Shown one piece after another: positions 1 through 5,171 of a DNA stretch of 5,171 bases (its first letter is position 1; the number at the start of each line of letters is the position of its first letter). The notes under the pieces are model-generated. The model was not told where the DNA came from. It did not search any database and saw only the letters and a program-made list of their open reading frames with translations. The translations under genes were made by a program, and so were the position numbers. Source of the stretch: Holophagae bacterium (GTDB lineage Bacteria > Acidobacteriota > Thermoanaerobaculia > Thermoanaerobaculales > Sulfomarinibacteraceae). The DNA lies in assembly GCA_030637505.1 (NCBI GenBank), contig DAOWGJ010000299.1:1-5171 (forward strand), written 5' to 3'.

Positions 1-1
1 C

Positions 2-85
2 ACAACCCTCAAGGGGAGCTACGAAGAGTTGGCGCAGCAGTTCATCACCATCATCGAGGACTATATTAGGCGGCGTTGGGGGTAA
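2..85 (+). CDS. C-terminal end of a gene cut by the left edge, possibly IspG
   Basis: An open frame enters from the left edge and stops at TAA 83-85, giving 27 residues: TTLKGSYEELAQQF followed by ITIIEDYIRRRWG. The tail is an amphipathic helix ending in basic residues and a terminal Gly. From memory, the combination of a 'TLKG' strand, a helix with E-E-(I/L)-(A/V) and a final (I/V)-E-(D/E)-Y-(I/V)-x-(R/K)-R-(Y/W)-G resembles the C-terminus of some IspG proteins (flavodoxin/ferredoxin-dependent 4-hydroxy-3-methylbut-2-enyl diphosphate synthase of the MEP isoprenoid pathway). No catalytic Cys or Fe-S ligand falls in the window, so the assignment rests on a short tail only. The gene is convergent with the MBL gene; the gap between the two stop codons is mostly repeat copy A. 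Confidence 0.45.
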   Translation, partial: TTLKGSYEELAQQFITIIEDYIRRRWG

Positions 86-97
86 GGGGGAAGAAAG

Positions 98-222
98 AAA
101 CACAAAGACAGTTGAACCGCCAAGACGCGAAGACCGCCAAGGGGACGCAAAGGAAGACGGGTTATATATTTCTTCTTCTTGGCGTTTTTCTTTGCGGTCT
201 TCGCGCCTTTGCGGTTCATTTC
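98..222. repeat. Dispersed inverted repeat, copy A (two arms)
   Basis: Left arm 113-141 and right arm 190-218 are inverted copies matching at 26 of 29 positions, separated by 48 bp. They could form a long imperfect hairpin. Each arm begins with (T)TGAACCGC and continues as a degenerate 9-bp pattern of the GCAAAGACGCGAAGA type. The right arm contains the stop codon of the MBL gene (218-216). A 23-bp stretch at 98-120 recurs exactly at 1133-1155 in copy B. The copy occupies almost the whole gap between two convergent genes, where it could act as a bidirectional transcription end, although no long T run follows the stem. No ORF or terminal target duplication was found. It is best described as a REP/MITE-like intergenic element. 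Confidence 0.85.
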
Positions 223-1088
223 TGTTCTCTTCCGTGCTTCACAGCTGCTCGCACAAAATTCAACCGCGAAAACTCACCCTGGGTCAGGATTTCCAGCATC
301 CGGTCCTTCCGCCGGCCCTTGGGAAAAACTCTCCGTGCGACCGCCCGGGGCCGCACGCCCTCTTCGATCAACCGCTGCGACTCAGCGGCAGCTCGCTCAA
401 TCGCATCGGCCTTGCCTTTTAGAGGACCGACCGGGTCGTGGACATCCCTCCCGTGCCCGGTCAACATCCTTCGGGGCTCCAGGGCCGCCACCCGCCGGAG
501 GCTTTCGACCAGGAGATAAGGATTCTCATGGGTCATCACTCCCGAGGCGCCGGGAGTAACAAAGAGATCCCCGACGAATACCGTCCGGCTCACCGGTTCG
601 AACAGGGCGACGTGAGTCTGGGAGTGACCGGGGGCAGAGATCACCTCGAGTTCCGCCTCTCGGCCGACGACCCGTTCGTTCATCGGGTCGGCCCGAAACG
701 GACCAGGCATTCCCCAGAACAGCCGGCGATAGGGCAACAAACGATCGAGACCTTCGGTTTCCAGGTGCTCCGGCTGATAGATAACGACCGGACAGCCGTG
801 CCGCTCGGCCAAAACCCCCGCGTTGCCGGTGTGGTCTTCATGGTGGTGGGTACAGCAGATGGCCGAGATCGTGGCATTTTCGAGCGCCTGAAGGACCAAA
901 GGGCTCGCGTGCGCGAAACCCGTATCCACCAACAGATCCCCGACTCGATAGAAACTGACCTCCAAACCCAGCATCCGAGTCCATCGGCTGTGAAGACGGA
1001 ACGCCGTGATCCCGTCGCCAAGGTCCTCAACCTTGATCGAAGCCTGCTGTGTGGCACCATTGAAACGGCTCAAGAATCCCTTCAACAT
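216..1088 (-). CDS. MBL-fold metallo-hydrolase
   Basis: This encodes a 290-residue soluble protein of the metallo-beta-lactamase superfamily (glyoxalase II/COG0491-like), expected to bind two metal ions, usually zinc, and hydrolyse an ester, thioester or similar bond. All ligand motifs are present when numbered from ATG 1088: T-HHHEDH-TG with H81, H83, D85 and H86, then APGHS (H155), VFVGDLF (D174) and LTGHGRD (H212). An N-terminal strand/GDLLVDTGF segment and a basic C-terminal helical tail (after about residue 230) complete the fold. The substrate cannot be told from sequence. The frame stays open upstream to 1340, but that extension is repeat copy B translated in reverse, so ATG 1088, where the family-like sequence begins, is chosen. 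No clear Shine-Dalgarno precedes it, and TTG 1091 is an alternative. The gene is divergent from the exonuclease gene and convergent with the left-edge gene. Its TGA stop lies in repeat copy A. Confidence 0.88.
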   Translation of the reverse strand: MLKGFLSRFNGATQQASIKVEDLGDGITAFRLHSRWTRMLGLEVSFYRVGDLLVDTGFAHASPLVLQALENATISAICCTHHHEDHTGNAGVLAERHGCPVVIYQPEHLETEGLDRLLPYRRLFWGMPGPFRADPMNERVVGREAELEVISAPGHSQTHVALFEPVSRTVFVGDLFVTPGASGVMTHENPYLLVESLRRVAALEPRRMLTGHGRDVHDPVGPLKGKADAIERAAAESQRLIEEGVRPRAVARRVFPKGRRKDRMLEILTQGEFSRLNFVRAAVKHGREQK

Positions 1089-1132
1089 CAAAAGCCATGC
1101 TAACCCGGCAAAGCCACAGAAAATGAAACCAA

Positions 1133-1347
1133 AAACACAAAGACAGTTGAACCGCAGAGACGCAGAGGACGCAGAGATCATCGCAAAGAGAAAATAGTTA
1201 TGAAGACGGGGCACGATGCAGCCGCTCCATGCGATGACCTTTTTGACCGATATTGCCCATATCGTCTCGCCCTCTGTGTTAACCCCCTCTCCCCCTCCCT
1301 CTGCGTTTTCCTTTGCGCTCTTCGCGTCTTTGCGGTTCAATCGTGTT
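1133..1347. repeat. Dispersed inverted repeat, copy B (two arms, long spacer)
   Basis: The left arm (about 1147-1187) begins TTGAACCGCAGAGACGC. The right arm (about 1298-1340) is its inverted counterpart and ends GCGGTTCAA. They enclose roughly 110 bp of unrelated sequence with pyrimidine-rich CCCTCT tracts at 1270-1300. The segment 1133-1155 is identical to 98-120 of copy A. The element lies between the divergent 5' ends of the MBL and exonuclease genes, so it cannot be serving only as a terminator. Its open frames produce spurious N-terminal extensions for both genes. The spacer (1188-1297) holds no recognisable gene. Confidence 0.85.
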
Positions 1348-1378
1348 CCCGTGCCTTCTCGTCCCTGACGACTCGGGA

Positions 1379-1384
1379 TACAAT
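1379..1384 (+). promoter_or_regulatory. Possible -10 element of a leaderless exonuclease transcript
   Basis: TACAAT matches the TATAAT consensus at five of six positions and ends 6 bp before ATG 1391, the spacing expected when transcription begins at the start codon itself. There is no good -35 hexamer at 17 bp upstream (TTCTCG at 1356-1361 is weak). A GGGA at 1375-1378 could be a distant ribosome site instead, though 12 bp is long. This is inference only. Confidence 0.35.
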
Positions 1385-1390
1385 CAAACG

Positions 1391-2248
1391 ATGTTCAAAA
1401 CAGTGCAGGACCGCGTATGGGCGTTCGACATGGAGTGGGTCCCGGACCCTCTGGCCGGACGGTTGTTGTACCCGAACGAGACCGCCGACGCCAAGGACGA
1501 CGCCGGCGTCATGCGGGTGATGTGGGATCAGGGCGGCGCCACCGACGAGGACCCGACGCCGTTTCTCAAGACGGCCCTTTGCCGTATCGTCTCGGTCGCC
1601 GCCGTTGAGCGAAGAATCGTGCACGGCGGTGAAATCACACTGACTCTTATGTCTCTCCCCCACGATCCCAGCGATCAGGAAAAGGCTACCGAACAAGCAG
1701 TTGTTGGGGATTTTCTCAATGCCCTGGGTGACCACAAGCCACAGCTGATCGGCTACAATTCCCACGCCTCCGATCTCAAGATCATGGTGCAGAGGGCGAT
1801 CATCCTGGGCCTCGAGGCCCAGGGCTTCTGCAGCCGGCCCAATAAACCCTGGGAGGGTATCGACTACTTTGCCCGGGGATCCGAAGCCAACATCGACCTC
1901 AAGGACATCGTCGGTGGCTGGGGTCTGGCAACTCCCAGTCTCCACCAGATGGCCGTTCAGTCGGGTATCCCCGGCAAGATGGATGTCGACGGCAACCAGG
2001 TGGCCGAACTGTGGTTGGAAAGCCGGCTCGAAGAGATCGTGCACTACAACGAGTACGACGCCCTGACGACCTATCTCTTGTGGCTGAGAACGGCCCATCT
2101 CGGGGGCTTTTTCAACGACGAGGTCTACCGGCTCGAACAAAAGCGGGTCGAAGAATTGATCGAGCAGGAAGTCGAAAAGGGGCGCACTCATCTCAAGGCC
2201 TTCAGGGAGGAGTGGGATCGTCTTCGGGAGGCTATTGCCACTCGGTGA
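1391..2248 (+). CDS. Predicted 3'-5' exonuclease, PolB exo2 / COG3298 family
   Basis: This 285-residue protein resembles the stand-alone 3'-5' exonuclease family related to the proofreading domain of family B DNA polymerases (Pfam DNA_pol_B_exo2), with a DnaQ/RNase H-like fold using two metal ions to remove nucleotides from 3' ends. The motifs occur in order: Exo I AFDMEW (D13, E15); Exo II LIGYNSHASDLKIM (N123, D128); a conserved core with IDLKD and PSLHQMAVQSGIPGK near residues 167-195; and Exo III HYNEYDALTTYLL (Y219, D223). All four metal-binding acids are therefore present. Exo II has SHAS where I remember small/aromatic residues such as GxGF as more usual. The C-terminus is a charged helix. 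There is no signal peptide, so it is cytoplasmic. ATG 1391 is preferred because upstream codons translate repeat copy B. Its biological substrate is unknown, and no repair or replication partner lies next to it. Confidence 0.88.
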   Translation: MFKTVQDRVWAFDMEWVPDPLAGRLLYPNETADAKDDAGVMRVMWDQGGATDEDPTPFLKTALCRIVSVAAVERRIVHGGEITLTLMSLPHDPSDQEKATEQAVVGDFLNALGDHKPQLIGYNSHASDLKIMVQRAIILGLEAQGFCSRPNKPWEGIDYFARGSEANIDLKDIVGGWGLATPSLHQMAVQSGIPGKMDVDGNQVAELWLESRLEEIVHYNEYDALTTYLLWLRTAHLGGFFNDEVYRLEQKRVEELIEQEVEKGRTHLKAFREEWDRLREAIATR

Positions 2249-2257
2249 GGCTGGACG

Positions 2258-2326
2258 AAACAGAAGGCAATTGAACCGCAGAGACGCGGAGAACGCAAAG
2301 ATCATCGCAAAGAAGAAGACGAGGTA
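2258..2326. repeat. Dispersed repeat, copy C (single arm)
   Basis: From 2270 the sequence reads ATTGAACCGCAGAGACGC and continues with GGAGAACGCAAAGATCATC. This is close to the left arm of copy B; both share the GATCATCGCAAAGA stretch (copy C 2299-2312 region, copy B 1175-1188 region, each shifted by a base or so). It begins 10 bp after the exonuclease stop codon. No inverted partner arm was found in the following 400 bp, so this is a half element, either a solo arm or a decayed copy. Its tail GAAGACGAGGTAAC resembles the GAAGACGGGTTAT tail of copy A. Confidence 0.8.
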
Positions 2327-2329
2327 ACT

Positions 2330-2477
2330 GCGGCCGCGGGCGCCCCTGCCTGCAGCCTGTTCGGGCCTCACCTTGAGGTCTCCTGGAGTGCAGGTCTCCG
2401 TACCTGCACCGTGTCCTTCGGAAGCTCGGTGCTGTCCAACGTCACAATGCACGAACGGAGTCGTGCGCTCCCTCCGT
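2330..2477. other. Cluster of short hairpins in the intergenic region
   Basis: Downstream of copy C lie the palindromes GCGGCCGC (2330-2337) and GGGCGCCC (2338-2345). They are followed by CCTCA/TGAGG (2366-2370 with 2374-2378), an 8-bp perfect stem GTGCAGGT/ACCTGCAC with a 6-nt loop (2388-2395 with 2402-2409), and GCACGA/TCGTGC with loop ACGGAG (2449-2466). That loop is complementary to CTCCGT at 2472-2477, which would allow a pseudoknot-like arrangement. None is followed by a T run, so a classic intrinsic terminator is not supported. The element may still be a repeat or end the exonuclease transcript. From 2478 to about 2560 I see nothing recognisable. Confidence 0.45.
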
Positions 2478-2564
2478 GGATTCCAGTGACCAGGCACTCG
2501 TCCGCCCTCCCAACAACTCCCGCCTTTTCAGCCAATTCTGGCCGCGAAATCCCTCAAATATTTC

Positions 2565-2594
2565 TTGACACCGACGTAGTTTTCCCTGTATTCT
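2565..2594 (+). promoter_or_regulatory. Sigma-70-type promoter for the large exported-protein gene
   Basis: A perfect -35 hexamer TTGACA (2565-2570) is separated by 18 bp from TATTCT (2589-2594), which matches four of six positions of the -10 consensus including the key TA and final T. The AT-rich stretch just upstream (CAAATATTTC) could help polymerase binding. Transcription would start near 2601 and give a leader of about 135 nt before ATG 2737. It is the only promoter-like pair in the 490-bp gap that I regard as good. Confidence 0.6.
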
Positions 2595-2640
2595 GAATCC
2601 AGTTTTGGGCATCCCTCGTTCTTTTGTTATTGAAATTATT

Positions 2641-2730
2641 TATCACATGGGGAATGCCGGTGGCCAGGGGTCCAGTTACGGACTCCGTAAGACGAGGCCG
2701 GGGGCGTCATAAATGGGCGTACCGGGGAGG
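2641..2730 (+). promoter_or_regulatory. Possibly structured 5' leader
   Basis: Within the predicted leader, TTACGG/CCGTAA (2676-2681 with 2685-2690) forms a 6-bp hairpin with a 3-nt loop, flanked by GGCC (2662-2665) and GGCC (2696-2699) that can pair around it. CCGGT (2657-2661) can pair with ACCGG (2721-2725), which overlaps the start of the GGGGAGG ribosome binding site. Such pairing could hide the site. The leader does not match the c-di-GMP, TPP or cobalamin riboswitch consensus motifs that I can recall, so no ligand class is assigned. Confidence 0.35.
2724..2730 (+). promoter_or_regulatory. Ribosome binding site deciding start 2737
   Basis: GGGGAGG ends 6 bp before ATG 2737, which is near-optimal Shine-Dalgarno spacing. 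An in-frame ATG at 2713 would add eight residues, but it has only a G run (2700-2704) in front. ATG 2737 is therefore preferred. An internal ATG at 2782 also gives a plausible signal peptide but has no comparable site. Confidence 0.7.
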
Positions 2731-2736
2731 TCCAGT

Positions 2737-5171
2737 ATGAGCGTTGCAACAATCTTTCAGTCCTTCAAAAACAACCGGAATATGAGTCGCGCAGCGGTGT
2801 TGATCGTTGGGGTGGCGCTGGTGGTATCGGCGGTTCCGCTTGAGGCGGGTATTACCGGTGATTGCCTCGACCAATTGTACGGTCTCTCCACAAACTGCTC
2901 GGCCAACGAGGGCAGCATCTCGGGAATCGAGGTCATCTACGTATCGGATGGCTGCATTTCAACCACCGATACCGCGCTGGTACAGATTGAACTGACACTC
3001 TCATCCGGAAACACGACCCGGTACGACGTCGGACTGTACGTCAACACGATCGGGGGCAGTGCCCAGACAGACCCTACCCCTGACGCATGTTTCCATGAGG
3101 CGTTGTTCGACGTCGATGCAACTCCAGACAACACCAACGGTCAGGGTCCGTTTTTTGATTCCGATGGTGATTCGTGCGGCGAAACTGACACTCAGACTTG
3201 GATTCGAACGCTGGTTGATGGAGACATCCCGGGCACACCGGCTGGGCCCTACACGGTGAAGACCCTCGAAATTCTCTGCATCGATACTGACGGCAATGGA
3301 TTCGTCGATTTCAGCGCCTGTTCCAGCTATCAAGCAAATGCCGGCAGCGTGTGTACTTCAGTAAGTCAGACGATCCCCAGCGCCAAATCCAAGTGTGGCT
3401 GCCTGGTACTCGACACCTCGACCTCTACGGTTCCCATTGGATTGTCGAACCCAGCAGTAACTATTATATGCACGCCGGACGAGCTAGGTCCGGGAGATAC
3501 CGTCACGTGTGAGGTCGAATATACCAACGACGCTCTGGGGCCAGCCGACAATGTTGAATTTCGGATTACTTTCCCTGACGGGTCTCTTGGGACCATTAAT
3601 CAGGCCAGTTTTTCAACGATCACTGCCAGCGACACCTATGCCATGAGTGCGGGTGGCGACTACATCTCATTGTTCCCAGACGGTTGTCGTGTTTTTGTTC
3701 CCGCTGACCCTGAGTGCACCCCAGGTTTGGCAAATATTGCCGCAGGGACAACGGATCCCACCACTACTACGTTTACGTTTGACTTTGTCGTTGCCAGCGA
3801 TGCACCTGATGGAATCGACACATTGGTTTTTGAAGTTCAGGGCTATTACAACAATCTCGATAATTTAAACTCCTTGGGACCTACTGTCTACGACATCGAC
3901 ACCAGTTCGATCACCCCAGCCGTCATCTCCGACTTCACCACCCACCGCCACCGCGGTCAGACTCTGGTCCAGTGGGAGACCGCAGCCGAGACCGGTACGG
4001 CAGGCTTCTACCTGGAGCGAATGGAACCGCTGACCGGCCAGTGGACCCGCGTCAACGAAGGTCTGCTTCCGGCACACCTGGAGCGGCCCGGCGGCGGGAC
4101 TTACGCCTTTCTCGATTCCGTGGCCAAACCCATGAACCCCCAGACCTACCGTCTGGTGGCCGTTGATTTCAACGGCGAACAGGAAATTCACGGACCCTAC
4201 GACCGCACGGCATCGAGGTCGAGCGGTCTCGAAAACTTCGACACCATGCAGTCAAAGGGCTTTGCCCGTTCGGCCCACCAGCCCTCGACCGCAGAGGTCG
4301 CCGCGTGGGACCGCAAGCGCGAGGCGCGGTTTGATGAGTTGAGCATGGTCACCTCGGCCAAGGGCGTGACGCCGGCAGGCACAGCGTCGCTCAACGCCAG
4401 GATGCATCTGGCCGGCAAGGGACTCTTCGCCCTCTCCGCCGCAACCCTGGCCGATCAATTCGGGATGCGGGAACGGGCAGTCCAGAAGGCTTTCAGAACG
4501 GGCAAACTCCGCCTGAGTCATGGCGGCAGCCCGGTCAGCTATCTGCCCTCAAACGACCTCGACAGAGTGTTCTTTTTCGGGCAAGAAATTGACAGCCGCT
4601 ACACCGTTGAGAACACCTACTGGGCAACCTTCGACAAGCGTGCCGGCACCCCGGGCGTCGAGCTGATGGATGAGATCGATGGTTTTATCCCGGACGCGGT
4701 GAACGCCCCCCAGACCTTCCTCAGTACGACCACCGTTGAGGAGGATATCTGGCTGGTGACTTATGCCGTGCAGGATCCCGAGGCCGACATCTGGTTCGGC
4801 GGGTTCATCAGCACCGGTTACTACGGCAATACCACCTACGTCACCAACCTCCAGGCGCCGGACGCTTCCGCAGCCGGCCAGGCTGAGATCCGCCTCGAAC
4901 TCTACGGCTTGACCAATTTGACGGCCGGAGACGACCACCATGCCGAGGTCCGCCTCAACGGCGCCCTGATCGGCGAAGCCGTTTGGGACGGGGTCACTCC
5001 CTTCACTCTGGTCGCTGCATTCGATCAGTCGATCTTCAGCGCCGGCGCCAACAACCTTGAAGTCAACGGCGTCCTGGACGGCGACGTCGAGCAGAGTTCC
5101 TTTGTCATCGACACCGTCGATCTTATGTACAACCGTCACTACCAGGCCCTGAACGATGCGCTGATCTTCGG
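2737..5171 (+). CDS. Large exported protein with DUF11-like and C25 (gingipain-like) N-terminal regions, cut by the right edge
   Basis: 811 codons are open to the window end with no stop. Residues 1-37 form a signal peptide (basic n-region to R18, hydrophobic AAVLIVGVALVVSAV, likely cleavage after LEA37). Residues 38-225 are Cys-rich, with acidic DTDGNGFVD and DSDGDSCG segments that could bind calcium. Residues 230-370 look like a DUF11-type beta-sandwich (LGPGDTVTCEVEYTND, then ADNVEFRITFPDG). Residues 396-488 match an Fn3-like module common in these proteins (VQWETAAETGTAGFYLER, then YRLVAVDFNGEQEIHGPY). Residues 562-632 (GLFALSAATLADQFGM to FFFGQEIDSRYTVENTYW) and the beta-rich 640-811 region ending FVIDTVDLMYNRHYQALND resemble the N-terminal part of C25-family cysteine peptidases. 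The His/Cys catalytic domain would lie downstream and is not seen, so protease activity is inferred. The protein is presumably secreted or surface-bound. All 14 Cys lie before residue 328, and GC content rises sharply near 3900. Confidence 0.8.
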   Translation, partial: MSVATIFQSFKNNRNMSRAAVLIVGVALVVSAVPLEAGITGDCLDQLYGLSTNCSANEGSISGIEVIYVSDGCISTTDTALVQIELTLSSGNTTRYDVGLYVNTIGGSAQTDPTPDACFHEALFDVDATPDNTNGQGPFFDSDGDSCGETDTQTWIRTLVDGDIPGTPAGPYTVKTLEILCIDTDGNGFVDFSACSSYQANAGSVCTSVSQTIPSAKSKCGCLVLDTSTSTVPIGLSNPAVTIICTPDELGPGDTVTCEVEYTNDALGPADNVEFRITFPDGSLGTINQASFSTITASDTYAMSAGGDYISLFPDGCRVFVPADPECTPGLANIAAGTTDPTTTTFTFDFVVASDAPDGIDTLVFEVQGYYNNLDNLNSLGPTVYDIDTSSITPAVISDFTTHRHRGQTLVQWETAAETGTAGFYLERMEPLTGQWTRVNEGLLPAHLERPGGGTYAFLDSVAKPMNPQTYRLVAVDFNGEQEIHGPYDRTASRSSGLENFDTMQSKGFARSAHQPSTAEVAAWDRKREARFDELSMVTSAKGVTPAGTASLNARMHLAGKGLFALSAATLADQFGMRERAVQKAFRTGKLRLSHGGSPVSYLPSNDLDRVFFFGQEIDSRYTVENTYWATFDKRAGTPGVELMDEIDGFIPDAVNAPQTFLSTTTVEEDIWLVTYAVQDPEADIWFGGFISTGYYGNTTYVTNLQAPDASAAGQAEIRLELYGLTNLTAGDDHHAEVRLNGALIGEAVWDGVTPFTLVAAFDQSIFSAGANNLEVNGVLDGDVEQSSFVIDTVDLMYNRHYQALNDALIF

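Noticed and set aside
76..559. Several + strand frames across copy A and the MBL 3' end
   Set aside because: They are made of repeat sequence and MBL antisense, including the FAVFAPLRF type strings produced by the repeat.
1096..1098. ATG at 1098 (- strand) as MBL start
   Set aside because: It is in a different frame from the MBL protein and reads into a stop after about 23 codons.
438..1103. 221-codon open frame on the + strand
   Set aside because: It lies antisense over the MBL gene, whose metal-ligand motifs are complete. Its translation has no recognisable motif and no ribosome site.
98..2326. CRISPR array
   Set aside because: The repeats are few, degenerate, in both orientations and unevenly spaced, with no regular spacers and no cas genes.
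1337..2497. 386-codon open frame on the - strand
   Set aside because: It is the antisense shadow of the exonuclease gene and includes repeat and intergenic sequence. The + strand carries complete Exo I-III motifs.
2641..2736. c-di-GMP, cobalamin or TPP riboswitch
   Set aside because: The conserved core strings I know for these classes are absent; only generic GC-rich stems are present.
4549..5139. 196-codon open frame on the - strand
   Set aside because: It overlaps the large exported-protein frame in a GC-rich region where antisense frames stay open by chance. The Val/Gly/Asp-rich translation is typical of shadow frames.

Overview
The window (5,171 bp, fairly GC-rich) reads as chromosomal DNA of an environmental bacterium. 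No rRNA, tRNA, phage, transposase or CRISPR sequence is visible. The gene types (a PolB-exonuclease-like protein, a lone metallo-beta-lactamase hydrolase and a large exported protein of the gingipain-like C25 type), together with dispersed repeats that translate as NRRDAE/NRKDAK strings, would suit Acidobacteriota, Deltaproteobacteria-like or related metagenome lineages. That placement is inference and no marker gene fixes it.

Layout. Positions 2-85 hold the last 27 codons of a + strand gene, possibly ispG. A - strand MBL-fold hydrolase follows (1088 to 216), convergent with it. A + strand 3'-5' exonuclease of the PolB exo2/COG3298 type (1391-2248) is divergent from the MBL gene. About 490 bp without a gene come next. 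A large + strand ORF then starts at 2737 and runs off the right edge (811 codons present). It encodes an exported protein with a signal peptide, a Cys-rich N-terminal part, a DUF11-like domain, an Fn3-like domain and the N-terminal non-catalytic region typical of C25-family proteins. No catalytic domain lies inside the window.

The most distinctive feature is a dispersed repeat family in all three intergenic gaps. The core is a degenerate 9-bp (three-codon) pattern beginning TTGAACCGC. Copy A (98-222) and copy B (133-bp to 215-bp class, 1133-1347) each carry two arms in inverted orientation, able to form long hairpins. Copy C (2258-2326) has one arm only. Copy A reaches the stop codon of the MBL gene, copy B fills most of the divergent gap, and copy C starts 10 bp after the exonuclease stop. 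The repeats keep reading frames open and so create misleading N-terminal extensions of both neighbouring genes.

The large exported-protein gene has the best regulatory signals: TTGACA, an 18-bp spacer and TATTCT at 2565-2594, then a leader of about 135 nt with potential secondary structure and a GGGGAGG ribosome binding site. The genes show no evidence of acting in one pathway. They look like unrelated single transcription units separated by repeats.
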